Shown: piece by piece, positions 1-7,324 of the stretch | Layout of the letters: each line of letters opens with the position of its first letter | Position numbering within the stretch: the stretch's first letter is position 1 | IMG/VR virus record: IMGVR_UViG_3300027985_001637 | Location: 1-39,258 of that record | DNA: 39,258 nucleotides | Source of the DNA: a virus | Reading direction: 5' to 3' (one strand) | Translations under genes and position numbers: made by a program | Notes under the pieces: generated by a model | What the model was told of the DNA's origin: nothing | What the model saw: only the letters and a program-made list of their open reading frames with translations | The model's database searches: none

Positions 1-141
1 GTGTCGGTATTCTCAGTGTCGGTATTCTCAGTGTCGGTATTCTCAGTGTCGGTATTCTCAGTGTCGGTATTCTCAGTGTCGGTATTCTCAGTGTCGGTAT
101 TCTCAGTGTCGGTATTCTCAGTGTCGGTATTCTCAGTGTCG
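1..141. repeat. 15-bp tandem repeat array, left copy
   Basis: Nine perfect head-to-tail copies of GTGTCGGTATTCTCA plus six bases (GTGTCG) of a tenth. On the minus strand each unit encodes TENTD. The same array ends the window at 39133-39258, so the first 126 bases duplicate the last 126. The window ends are therefore an assembly cut inside the array of a circular or circularly permuted molecule, and the true copy number cannot be read here. Confidence 0.97.
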
Positions 142-350
142 CTCATGCCGAAGTTAAATTTCTCAGCAAGAGCGATGATACGAGATATACCGACTTTCTT
201 AGTTGAGAACTTTTTTACAGTATTCGGAACATCTGCAATGTCGTATTCATTCAGTGTTTCGATACAGTCGTTGTACAGATCAGCAAGCTGTTTGATAGTC
301 ATGTTTTCGAGAGTTTCAGAGTCGAGATTTACATTATTGAATGTTGTCAT
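1..350 (-). CDS. TENTD-repeat linker protein, N-terminal part (continues at the right end)
   Basis: This is the first part of a minus-strand gene that runs off the left edge and resumes at 39258. The ATG at 350 is preceded by AGGA eight bases upstream; an in-frame ATG at 359 lacks a well-spaced site. About 70 residues form a small helical domain ([14 protein letters not shown], then [20 protein letters not shown]). From position 141 down, the pentapeptide TENTD repeats without interruption to the edge. The KKF-STKK-type N-terminal domain resembles the start of small phage proteins of unknown function, but I cannot name the family. Because the repeat unit is 15 bp, copy-number change keeps the frame. 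The continuation carries a C-terminal winged helix, so the whole is probably a DNA-binding or regulatory protein with a long acidic flexible linker. It is divergent from the late operon. Confidence 0.75.
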   Translation of the reverse strand, partial: MTTFNNVNLDSETLENMTIKQLADLYNDCIETLNEYDIADVPNTVKKFSTKKVGISRIIALAEKFNFGMSDTENTDTENTDTENTDTENTDTENTDTENTDTENTDTENTDTENTD

Positions 351-399
351 TTTAGCCATCCTGTCTGTTTGGTGTTGGTGTTTTGTTTAAGTTAAAAGT

Positions 400-428
400 A
401 GACTATCATGATTTGTTCAGCTTGTAAA
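400..428 (-). promoter_or_regulatory. Candidate early promoter for the repeat-linker gene
   Basis: On the minus strand: an A-rich tract, then TTTACA (428-423), 17 bases, then TAGTCT (405-400). The -10 hexamer is poor. The -35 hexamer, preceding A-tract and ATGA immediately before the -10 position are shared with elements upstream of other minus-strand genes (31400, 31512, 37559). It lies about 50 bases upstream of the start at 350. Confidence 0.4.
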
Positions 429-655
429 CATATTTTTTAGATTTTTTTTAACTTTTTTTCTTTTTATCAAATATTAGTTGAAAAATACAAGCATTTAAGT
501 TACTTATATTTTTGTTTGTAAAAAGGAAGCTTTATAAAGTTTAGTAAGTATTAGATTTAAAAAGCTTTTCTTTATACCAGAACCAGCTATAGGATACTAA
601 TATAGTTAAGAAAAATTTAAGAGCTTGGCTTTTTTAATTACTTATTAATTATATA

Positions 656-684
656 TTTACAAGGAGTTATTAATATACTAATAT
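656..684 (+). promoter_or_regulatory. Candidate late-operon promoter
   Basis: TTTACA at 656-661, a 17-base spacer and TAATAT at 679-684, ending 18 bases before the small-terminase ATG. The -10 box lies inside ATACTAATATA, which also occurs at 594-604. The short distance to the start would leave a very short leader that still includes AGGA at 691-694. A late-activator site cannot be excluded. Confidence 0.35.
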
Positions 685-702
685 AAAAATCAGGAATATA
701 TT

Positions 703-1230
703 ATGGATATTAATAAACAAGAAATATACCGTAAACTTTACGAGTTTGGCGGGCTGGACCTTAAAGAAATCGCTAAGCAGTACCAGCTAAATTTGTTTGA
801 GCTTGAGGCTTATGCAAATAATGAAGGCTGGGAAAAAGCTGAACAACCTGTATTGGCTGATGCTGATAGTGTCAATGAATTTTATTCATTGCAAAGACGT
901 TGGTTGTCTGTAGAAACTGCTAAGAGAGCTGTGACTACTTGGGTTAACTTAGTACAGATTGAGGATGGTCTGCTTAAGAGTTTACAAGCTCGTATTGAGC
1001 ATCTTGAGCAGAACCCTGATGCTGACTTTGATGGCTCCGTTACAGCAAGGCTCGTTAAAAGTTTTGAACGATTGTATAAAGTACGACAAATATACGAGTC
1101 TGCTAATACAATTCCTACTCTTGCTGATAAAGATTTACGGAGTCTTTTAAAAGAGTTCAAGAGCTTAACTCCTGAAGAAATAGAAAATCAGTTGAAGCTA
1201 AGAGGCATTCCTATGCCTACAGACTTATAG
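703..1230 (+). CDS. Terminase small subunit (probable)
   Basis: A 175-residue protein at the head of the late operon, two genes before the large terminase. It should recognise phage DNA and load the large subunit for packaging. The N-terminus (about residues 1-45: LYEFGGLDLKEIAKQYQLN, then ELEAYANNEGW) reads as a helix-turn-helix. The middle (about 60-130) is helical and charged, as in the oligomerisation region of small terminases. The start is supported by AGGA nine bases upstream. The call rests on position, size and the HTH; the primary sequence is not diagnostic. The protein differs from the Nu1 and P22 gp3 types as far as I can see. Confidence 0.65.
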   Translation: MDINKQEIYRKLYEFGGLDLKEIAKQYQLNLFELEAYANNEGWEKAEQPVLADADSVNEFYSLQRRWLSVETAKRAVTTWVNLVQIEDGLLKSLQARIEHLEQNPDADFDGSVTARLVKSFERLYKVRQIYESANTIPTLADKDLRSLLKEFKSLTPEEIENQLKLRGIPMPTDL

Positions 1231-1238
1231 GATATGAT

Positions 1239-1562
1239 ATGCTTGAATTTTCAGCTAAATACAGTAGTTTTTTTACAATGTTTTTCGGTTTACTGATAAC
1301 ATTGTTTAATATAGGCATCGGTTGGCTGGTACTCAGTGTTAAACTGAAGAAAGATCAAGAGTACCTCAAACAAAGCATTGCTGATAGCTTCAAACGTATT
1401 GAAAAACTGGAGCAAGCAAGAGAAGCAGATTATCGGCAATTTCACGAAGACCTTCAGCATGCTTTAGAGGTCCAGCAAACCAATATATGCCGAAAGGTTT
1501 CACAGTTACGAGATGAAATTTTTCGTAACTGTGAAATCCATCTTAAAACTCGTAGGAATTAA
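1239..1562 (+). CDS. Single-TM coiled-coil protein (DUF2730-like; possible lysis role)
   Basis: A 107-residue protein between the two terminase genes; its stop is followed directly by the large-terminase ATG. Residues about 11-35 form one hydrophobic membrane segment (FFTMFFGLLITLFNIGIGWL). The rest is a charged heptad-rich helix (KKDQEYLKQSIADSFKRIEK onwards). This plan and the place next to terminase genes recall the Mu gp25/DUF2730 proteins, which are of unproven function. A holin or inner-membrane spanin-like role is possible because no other small membrane protein is seen in the genome. There is no lipobox and no signal-peptidase site. Confidence 0.5.
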   Translation: MLEFSAKYSSFFTMFFGLLITLFNIGIGWLVLSVKLKKDQEYLKQSIADSFKRIEKLEQAREADYRQFHEDLQHALEVQQTNICRKVSQLRDEIFRNCEIHLKTRRN

Positions 1563-3008
1563 ATGCGAGAATTGAGTATCAAAGATATTGAATTACTTGA
1601 ACAATGGTGGATAAGTAAGTCACAGCAAAGTTTTTTAGCTTATCGGCAATTTATTCGTCCAGTAGAGTTTAAGAATTCATGGTTTGTTCGTGAGCTTTGT
1701 AGGTATCTTCAGGAGTTTTACGACGACTATATTGCAGGTAAACGACCAATATTATTGATACAAGCACCACCTCAGCATGGAAAGTCCTGGGCTGTAACTG
1801 ACTTTATCTCATGGGTGGTTGGCAAAAATAATGGTATAAAGCTAATTTTTGCTTCTTACTCAGAAGTGCTTGGAATAAGATGTAATACACAATTACAACG
1901 TCTTTTTGGTACTGAAAAGTATAACAAGATATTTCCTGACACTAATATCAGCCGGTCAAGTATAACATCGATAGCTGATAAAGCAAAACGGAATGCCTCA
2001 CTCATTGAGTTTCTCGATAACAGAGGCAATGCTACGAATGGCCAGTTCAGAAATACAACCGTGGCAGGTCAAGTAACTGGTGAGTCTTTGGATATTGGTA
2101 TTATCGACGATGCTATTAAAGGTCGTGAGCAAGCTAACAATGTTAAGTATAATGAGAAAATCTGGGACTGGTATTGTGACGATTTCGGAACTCGCTTTGC
2201 TGATAATGCTGGGCTCTTAGTCGTAGCTACAAGATGGTCTACATTTGACCTGCTAAGTAAGATTCAGGAAAAAGAGACAAATGTTAAGGTTGTAAATTTT
2301 GAAGCAATAGCTTCGCAAGATGAAAAATATCGTAAGCAAGGCGAAGCACTTTTTCCTGAGCTTAAATCATTAGAGTTCCTGTTAAAACGTAAAGCCGTGA
2401 TGGGCTCCTCTTCGTGGGAGAGTCTCTATCAGGGTAAACCAGCACCCCCTGAAGGTACCCTGGTCAAGAAAAGCTGGCTTACTAATCGATGGCTTGAGTT
2501 ACCAAGAACTGACTTTAATATGATTGTACAGTCTTGGGATACAGCTCAAAAAGCTAAAGATGAAAGTGACTATGCTTCTTGTACTACCTGGGGTGTAACA
2601 GAAAAAGCATATTATTTAATTCATGTTTTTCGTGAGAAGTTAGAGTTTCCAGAGCTTAATCGTAAGGTACGAAGTCTATATGAGCTATTTAAGCCACAAG
2701 CAGTTCTTATAGAGGATAAGTCAAGCGGAACAAGTCTTATTCAGATGCTACGAAGCGAAACGGTTATTCCAGTTATTGCTATTAATCCGGTACAAGACAA
2801 AGAAACTCGTCTGTACTGTGAGACTCCAAAAATTGAGGCTGGATTAGTTATTCTTCCAGCAAAAGCTATTTGGCTTGAAGACTTTGAAGACGAACTTTTC
2901 AGTTTTCCTAACTCTCCTCATGACGATCAAGTAGATAGTCTAAGCCAGTTTTTGGCTTGGATTTCAGAACGGGCTGGCGGAGTAATATCGGGAGCAGAGA
3001 TTTTCTAA
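1563..3008 (+). CDS. terL: Terminase large subunit (packaging ATPase-nuclease)
   Basis: This is the packaging motor that translocates DNA into the prohead and cuts it. The 481 residues match the usual length. Walker A is APPQHGKS (68-75) and Walker B is IGIIDD (178-183), followed by the motif III-like VVATRW. The C-terminal RNase H-fold nuclease shows QSWDTA (D325), LIEDKSSGTS (E383/D384) and SPHDDQVDSL (D453, D454, D457). This is the Terminase_6N/6C type. The ATG follows the previous stop directly, and the gene's TAA overlaps the next ATG (TAATG), so translation is coupled. The chemistry at the genome ends (cos or headful) cannot be deduced from it here. Confidence 0.95.
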   Translation: MRELSIKDIELLEQWWISKSQQSFLAYRQFIRPVEFKNSWFVRELCRYLQEFYDDYIAGKRPILLIQAPPQHGKSWAVTDFISWVVGKNNGIKLIFASYSEVLGIRCNTQLQRLFGTEKYNKIFPDTNISRSSITSIADKAKRNASLIEFLDNRGNATNGQFRNTTVAGQVTGESLDIGIIDDAIKGREQANNVKYNEKIWDWYCDDFGTRFADNAGLLVVATRWSTFDLLSKIQEKETNVKVVNFEAIASQDEKYRKQGEALFPELKSLEFLLKRKAVMGSSSWESLYQGKPAPPEGTLVKKSWLTNRWLELPRTDFNMIVQSWDTAQKAKDESDYASCTTWGVTEKAYYLIHVFREKLEFPELNRKVRSLYELFKPQAVLIEDKSSGTSLIQMLRSETVIPVIAINPVQDKETRLYCETPKIEAGLVILPAKAIWLEDFEDELFSFPNSPHDDQVDSLSQFLAWISERAGGVISGAEIF

Positions 3009-3877
3009 TGCTTGAATATGCTAAGCTATTACAGTCAATTAAAAAAGCTTCAGCTGATTTGTCAATTGATGAACTGATTGACGAGCTTGCTGTAACTTTG
3101 CGAACTGCTTGGGCTCGTCAAGTTGATAGTGTAGCTTCTGATATATTAGCTGATCTGATTGATTCTAAGAAACCTATTCCCACAAGTCTCTCACAGTGGA
3201 AACGGTATGATGCCAGAATGGCTCAACTCCTTGGCTCTGTTTATGCAACGTCCATCTATTCATCTTTGGCAGACGGAACAGAAGCTTCGTACCTTATGGG
3301 TATGAAGGGTGGTGGTGGAGTAAATGTTGTGTGGGGCCAGAAAGATCTGCTTAGCCTTGATATACTTAATAAAAATACTCGATTTTGGATAGGCACACAT
3401 TTTTCTGACAACTTGCAAGAGGGCTTCAGAGCAGTTCTTCAAGATTATTTCGATGGCGGGTATAACCGGGCTGACTTTGTGTCTCTTTTAGAAACACATT
3501 TTTCATCCCTGGTCAGTAGGTCAGAAAGCTATTGGAATCTTTTTGCAGATCATTTAGCCACAAAAACTCGAGAAATTGGCAGAGTTTCTGGTTATGAGCA
3601 AGCAGGTGTTGAACGAGTGATATGGCAAAGCTGGCTTGATGGCAGAACTTCTAAATTTTGCAGGCAGATGAATGGCGAAGTCATTGAAGTTAGGTATCTG
3701 CGAAAAGGTGTTGACAACTATTTAAAAGCCTGTGAAACTGAAGACAAAGAGACCATCAAAAAGGCTTGGAAATGGTGGACTGATAAAGAAGTTGAGCAAA
3801 CGTTGACGTCAGAAGGTGCAATTCGTAGGGAGATAGAAAGCGGAAGCATTTTTTCTCCCCCTGCTCATGGGGGCTGA
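3008..3877 (+). CDS. Mu F-like minor head protein
   Basis: A 289-residue head morphogenesis protein of the Mu gpF/SPP1 gp7 group, thought to sit at the portal and help head assembly or DNA ejection. The C-terminal signature is visible: GYEQAGVERVIWQSWLDGR, then CRQMNGEVIEVRYL (residues about 200-245), matching the domain's W-x-D-x-R/C-x-x-x-G pattern. The N-terminus is helical. I chose the ATG at 3008, which overlaps the terminase stop, over an upstream in-frame ATG at 2957 that would lie deep in terminase coding sequence. The gene precedes the portal gene, whereas in Mu, HK97-like and SPP1-like phages it usually follows it. Confidence 0.8.
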   Translation: MLEYAKLLQSIKKASADLSIDELIDELAVTLRTAWARQVDSVASDILADLIDSKKPIPTSLSQWKRYDARMAQLLGSVYATSIYSSLADGTEASYLMGMKGGGGVNVVWGQKDLLSLDILNKNTRFWIGTHFSDNLQEGFRAVLQDYFDGGYNRADFVSLLETHFSSLVSRSESYWNLFADHLATKTREIGRVSGYEQAGVERVIWQSWLDGRTSKFCRQMNGEVIEVRYLRKGVDNYLKACETEDKETIKKAWKWWTDKEVEQTLTSEGAIRREIESGSIFSPPAHGG

Positions 3878-3923
3878 CGGTCAATAACAGTTACTGAGTT
3901 TTCAGTGACCTGAGAGTAAGTAT

Positions 3924-5207
3924 ATGAGTGACGAAAAAGTCTTCGGTGGTGCTAAATTAGTCTATACGGCTCGGATAGTAAAAGAGTCAGTTCAAGACGA
4001 AATGGTTTATAGTGACGAGGTTCCACATCCCTATAGCCCTATTTATGGTGATGCTATTGCATATTACTCGTACTTACCTGAACAGTCCGCCTGGCATGCT
4101 GGGTGTTTAAGTGTCAAAGCTGACTGTACTGTTAGTATGGGCTTTGATATTACTGGTGTTTCTAATGAAGCTGGCATTAAAGACCGTTTAGAGGTTGTTA
4201 ATGATAAAGGTCAGAGCTTCATAGAAGTAATGAATCGAGTCGCTTATGACTATGAGTCTGGTAATGGCTATTTAGAAGTTGTACGAGATGGCTCGGGTTA
4301 TATTGCTGAGCTTTACCACATTCCACCTACAACAGTATGGCTCCGTCCTACAGGTTGTGATACTGAATTTAGGTATCGCAATAGAATGGGTAATGTAGAT
4401 TTGCCTGCCTTCAGAGCTGGCGATTCAGCATCTAACTCTATACTACATTTTTCTAAGTCTTCTGTAGTTGATGTGTATTATGGTCTGCCTGAGTGGCGAG
4501 GATGTATTCCTGACATTCGTTTAGCTTATTATGCGAGTCTTTATAACCAAAAGTTTTTTATAAATTCTGGTATTCCTGATTTTGCGATTATTACTGAAGG
4601 TGGTAAGTTTGATGCTGATACCGAGAAAAAGGTAACAGAGTTTGTTCAGCAGAATTTTAAAGGCTTTGACAATGCCCACCGGACACTTTATTTGCCTATT
4701 ACAAATCCGAGTGCAAAGGTTCGCTTTGAGAAAATAGCTTCTGACTTGAAAGACCGTGACAGTTCTTTTGAGAAACTCAATATACAGTCACGAGACTCAA
4801 TTATAGGGGCCCATCGTGTTCCTTCTCGATTACTCAGTATTATGTCAGCTGGACAGCTTGGGGGTGGTGGCGAGGTAAGTTCTCAGATTGGTATGTTTCA
4901 AGAAGTAACAATTAACCCTCGACAGACTTTTTTTGAGAGCAAAATTGGACCTATATTAAACGATATGGGTTTTCCTGGAGCTAAATTTCGTTTTCGTAAA
5001 ATCAACACAAGAGCTTTCGAGTCTCCTTCACAGTTTTACCCTGCTATGGTTACAGGTGGTATATTAACAGTTGACGAGGCTCGAGCTGAGCTTGGCTATG
5101 GCCCTAAAGTAGTTAAGCCCCAAGAAGCAGGCACACCAGCTATATCTCCAGAACGTTTGTTGCTCAAACAGCTTAGGCAGAAGCAAGCTATGTATGATGT
5201 GAGGTAA
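3924..5207 (+). CDS. Portal protein
   Basis: A 427-residue portal of the PBSX/HK97-like group, forming the dodecameric ring at the head vertex. Supporting features are the aromatic-rich N-terminal clip/stem region (SAWHAGCLSVKADCTV), the central wing with IAELYHIPPTTVWLRP and FSKSSVVDVYYGLPEW, the stem-helix region with KLNIQSRDSIIGAHRVPSRL, and a glycine loop AGQLGGGGEVSSQIGMFQE followed by the TINPRQTFFESKI helix. Length and order are typical. The ATG is preceded by GAGAG. Forty-six non-coding bases separate it from the Mu F-like gene, and the next gene starts four bases after its stop. Confidence 0.9.
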   Translation: MSDEKVFGGAKLVYTARIVKESVQDEMVYSDEVPHPYSPIYGDAIAYYSYLPEQSAWHAGCLSVKADCTVSMGFDITGVSNEAGIKDRLEVVNDKGQSFIEVMNRVAYDYESGNGYLEVVRDGSGYIAELYHIPPTTVWLRPTGCDTEFRYRNRMGNVDLPAFRAGDSASNSILHFSKSSVVDVYYGLPEWRGCIPDIRLAYYASLYNQKFFINSGIPDFAIITEGGKFDADTEKKVTEFVQQNFKGFDNAHRTLYLPITNPSAKVRFEKIASDLKDRDSSFEKLNIQSRDSIIGAHRVPSRLLSIMSAGQLGGGGEVSSQIGMFQEVTINPRQTFFESKIGPILNDMGFPGAKFRFRKINTRAFESPSQFYPAMVTGGILTVDEARAELGYGPKVVKPQEAGTPAISPERLLLKQLRQKQAMYDVR

Positions 5208-5211
5208 TACA

Positions 5212-5637
5212 ATGCCACTTGATAGACAAAAGATAATTTTAAAAGTAGGTTATCGGATAAGAGATTATGCCACGGCTCAGGGAAATATTCCTTTTGTGAC
5301 TGGTGATCTACGAAAGTCTATTCAAGTCGAATCAGCAGGTTCTGGCAGAGTAAGAATAGGCTCAAACTTGTCATATGCTAAAGCGGTGCATGATGGACGT
5401 CCTGAAATAACTTTCGGGCCTAAAGCTGGAAAAAAAGCATTAAAGTTTAAACTTAATGGCAAATGGGTATTCAGTAAAAAAGTAACACAACCTGCTCGAA
5501 AACCTCAGCCCTTCATTACCAGAGCCATTGAGAAAGTTAAGCGAGAAGGCTTTCAGTTCATTGCTAAGGACATTGTAACAGACCTTGCTAAGGACTTCAG
5601 AAAAGAGCTGAGAGATATTAAGATAGTGATAGGATAA
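5212..5637 (+). CDS. HK97 gp10-like / tail completion protein
   Basis: A 141-residue protein resembling the HK97 gp10 and Mu-type virion morphogenesis families, which act at the head-tail joint. The recognisable core is TGDLRKSIQVE, then RVRIGSNLSYAKAVHDGRPE and the late ARKPQPFITRAIEK, the usual G-L-R/YA-x-x-VHDG/R-x-P-F-I progression. Such proteins normally lie with the connector genes after the capsid, but here the gene sits directly behind the portal. It starts four bases after the portal stop. The family is fairly sure from the motif string; the exact role is inferred. Confidence 0.65.
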   Translation: MPLDRQKIILKVGYRIRDYATAQGNIPFVTGDLRKSIQVESAGSGRVRIGSNLSYAKAVHDGRPEITFGPKAGKKALKFKLNGKWVFSKKVTQPARKPQPFITRAIEKVKREGFQFIAKDIVTDLAKDFRKELRDIKIVIG

Positions 5638-5647
5638 GGAGGTATCT

Positions 5648-6007
5648 ATGAAGCATAATTTTTATGAAACAAAACACATGTCATTGGGTGAAAAGCAAAG
5701 AGTGCTCCCTCTGATGATTGCAGACTTGATTGTTTATGCTTATTCATTGGGCTTTCAGCTTCGCTTCGATGATGCTTTCAGAGCTCCGTCAGTGACATAT
5801 GGCAAAAAGAACAGTCTGCACAAAAAACACCTGGCAGTAGATTTCAGCCTTTTCCGCTTTAACAAGCAGACAAAACGTTGGGACTACTGTGACAAAACAG
5901 AAGATCATCAGCTCTTAGGCGAATTCTGGGAGCAGATTGGCGGTTCCTGGGGTGGACGATTCAGCGATGGAAATCATTACTCAATTGCTCATGAGGGCAT
6001 GAAATAA
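5648..6007 (+). CDS. M15-family peptidoglycan peptidase (candidate endolysin)
   Basis: A 119-residue single-domain zinc peptidase of the M15 (VanY / L-alanyl-D-glutamate endopeptidase) fold. The metal site is readable: S56-x-H58-x6-D65 (in NSLHKKHLAVDF) and D107-x-x-H110 (in SDGNHYSI), so H58, D65 and H110 are the ligands. It would cleave cross-links or stem peptides in peptidoglycan. No signal peptide or binding domain is present, so release needs a holin; the single-TM protein at 1239 is the only candidate. GGAGG lies six bases before the ATG. Its place inside the head gene block is unusual for an endolysin, and a virion-associated role is an alternative. Confidence 0.85.
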   Translation: MKHNFYETKHMSLGEKQRVLPLMIADLIVYAYSLGFQLRFDDAFRAPSVTYGKKNSLHKKHLAVDFSLFRFNKQTKRWDYCDKTEDHQLLGEFWEQIGGSWGGRFSDGNHYSIAHEGMK

Positions 6008-6030
6008 CCCCTGGCCAAGGGGGCTTTGCA

Positions 6031-6930
6031 GTGAGTATATATAGGGTACATGGTATGAAAAAACCGGTTCTTTTAAAAAATATTGATATTCAGTTTATTT
6101 CATTGGTTCCTAATGGGGCTAATCGTAGACAAATAATCGCTAAGAGCAAAAGCCAGCATAAAGTAGTTCGGCAGATCGCTATTAGCAAGCAAAATGTGCC
6201 TAAACAAATGGTTTATGGTATTGTGTGCACGCCTGATGAAGTAGATACACAAGGTGAGTATACAACAATCGCTGAGATCGAAAAAGCTCAACAACGTTTT
6301 ATGCGAAACCTGAGTCTCAGAAATATCGATGTCGATCATAGCTATGTGAAGGCAGAAGCTTATGTAGCAGAGTCCTGGCTTATCCGAAAGGGCGATCCTA
6401 TGTTTCCTAATGAGCGAGTAGGAGCCTGGGCTGTGGGTATTAAGGTTGAAGGACCTAAGCTTTGGGAAAAGGTCCGTAAAGGCAAAATTAAAGCCCTTTC
6501 TATGGGCGGAATAGCCGACAAGGTTATCACAAAACAAGACGAGCGGAGAAACAACATGGATGCAGAAACTTTTGCAAAATTTCAGGAAGCACTCACAGCT
6601 CTGTTTACAGAGTTTGGCATTATCGAAAAGCCTGAAGGAAATGCTGAAGGTACTGATGGAGCCGAAGGTGCTGAAGACAATGAAGATGCGAGCATGAACA
6701 AAGCCAGTACTGATGCTATCATTAAAGCTGTTACCGGTATTGTGAAGCCCCTGAAAGAAGCGGTTGAAAAGGCAGGCAAAACAACATCTTCTATGGAAGC
6801 GAGACTCAAAAAGCTGGAAGGTAAGAGTGCTGGGTCTATTCAGGATAACCAGCCGGTGGACAAAAGTGGTACTTCTAAAACTCGGCGGGACCTTGGTGCC
6901 GAAATCGCCAAAAGTCTGGGGGTAAAGTAA
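6031..6930 (+). CDS. Prohead protease-scaffold fusion (XkdF-like)
   Basis: A 299-residue head maturation protease joined to a scaffold. The N-terminal domain (about 10-165) carries the herpesvirus-assemblin-like pattern of XkdF-type proteases: DVDHSY (candidate H103), VAESWLIRKG, GAWAVGIKVEG and KIKALSMGG (candidate nucleophile S157). The C-terminal part is low-complexity acidic (EGTDGAEGAEDNEDAS), then a basic coiled coil, as expected for scaffold. The GTG start at 6031 is preceded by AAGGGGG seven bases upstream; an ATG at 6055 is the alternative. An internal in-frame start probably yields scaffold alone. The decoration and capsid genes follow directly. Confidence 0.8.
   Translation: MSIYRVHGMKKPVLLKNIDIQFISLVPNGANRRQIIAKSKSQHKVVRQIAISKQNVPKQMVYGIVCTPDEVDTQGEYTTIAEIEKAQQRFMRNLSLRNIDVDHSYVKAEAYVAESWLIRKGDPMFPNERVGAWAVGIKVEGPKLWEKVRKGKIKALSMGGIADKVITKQDERRNNMDAETFAKFQEALTALFTEFGIIEKPEGNAEGTDGAEGAEDNEDASMNKASTDAIIKAVTGIVKPLKEAVEKAGKTTSSMEARLKKLEGKSAGSIQDNQPVDKSGTSKTRRDLGAEIAKSLGVK
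6556..6930 (+). CDS. Nested in-frame scaffold protein (predicted)
   Basis: Inside the protease gene, ATG at 6556 (residue M176) has GGAG seven bases upstream (6543-6546) and begins exactly where the protease domain ends. The 125-residue product (MDAETFAKFQEALTALFTEF onwards) is acidic, then coiled-coil, and contains no protease motif. This copies the lambda C/Nu3 arrangement, where an internal start gives free scaffold in excess of the protease fusion. The arrangement is established for lambda; here it is inferred from the ribosome binding site and domain boundary. Confidence 0.55.
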   Translation: MDAETFAKFQEALTALFTEFGIIEKPEGNAEGTDGAEGAEDNEDASMNKASTDAIIKAVTGIVKPLKEAVEKAGKTTSSMEARLKKLEGKSAGSIQDNQPVDKSGTSKTRRDLGAEIAKSLGVK

Positions 6931-7314
6931 ATGTCTGAAGTATATGGAATGAATGCAAGTGTGCTTCGGCGAGATACTCTTTTAGCAGGGCATGAGCCTG
7001 TTTCAAAGCCTGTTACCCTGCTCTCAAACGGAACGTCTGATGTTTCTTATCTCAAAGGCACTGTACTCGGTGTTATTACTGCATCTGGTAAATGTACTGG
7101 GTTCTCTGCAAGTGCCTCAGATGGCTCTGAAAAAGCCAAATATATCCTGGCCAGGGATATTACTGTTCTGGCTTCGGCTGATGCTAAGTGTGAGGCTTAT
7201 CGTCATGGGGAATTTGATGCTAAGTCGCTTATCTGGACTGACGAAACAACTACAGACGAGCAGAAAACTCAGGCATATGCTGACCTGGAGTCTGCTGGTG
7301 TGTATGTAAAATAG
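6931..7314 (+). CDS. Head decoration protein (lambda gpD-like)
   Basis: A 127-residue protein with the plan of the HDPD/gpD family, trimeric spikes that clamp expanded capsids. Readable elements are the N-terminal LLAGHEPVSKPVTLLSNG, GTVLGVITASGKCTGFSAS, then SDGSEKAKYILARDI, CEAYRHGEFDAKSLI and the C-terminal LESAGVYVK, matching the family's order of beta segments. The gene lies between the protease and the major capsid gene, as in lambda (C-Nu3-D-E). It starts immediately after the protease stop, so translation is likely coupled. It would be translated at high level with the capsid protein. Confidence 0.85.
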   Translation: MSEVYGMNASVLRRDTLLAGHEPVSKPVTLLSNGTSDVSYLKGTVLGVITASGKCTGFSASASDGSEKAKYILARDITVLASADAKCEAYRHGEFDAKSLIWTDETTTDEQKTQAYADLESAGVYVK

Positions 7315-7324
7315 GACTAAAATT

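Larger units (their letters stand above)
351..702. other. Divergent intergenic control region
   Basis: There is no credible gene in these 352 bases. The region lies between the minus-strand repeat-linker gene and the plus-strand late operon and is very AT-rich, with T tracts at 436-470. It holds a minus-oriented TTTACA element (423-428), a plus-oriented TTTACA-17-TAATAT promoter candidate just before the small terminase, and two direct copies of ATACTAATATA (594-604 and 675-685). AGGA at 691-694 is the ribosome binding site for the gene at 703. Confidence 0.6.

Noticed and set aside
1-141. CRISPR-like array or physical terminal repeat
   Set aside because: The units are contiguous 15-bp copies with no spacers. 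The reading frame crosses the two ends, so a cut in a circular assembly is simpler than a true terminal repeat, although reads would be needed to exclude the latter.
1-390. Plus-strand reading frame made of SVFSV repeats at the left end
   Set aside because: It is the opposite-strand reading of the TENTD array. The minus strand continues in frame into a plausible domain with a ribosome site, whereas this frame has no start of its own and no folded part that looks like protein.
2957-3007. Upstream start for the Mu F-like protein
   Set aside because: It lies in the terminase C-terminus. The TAATG overlap at 3006-3010 is the normal coupled start.
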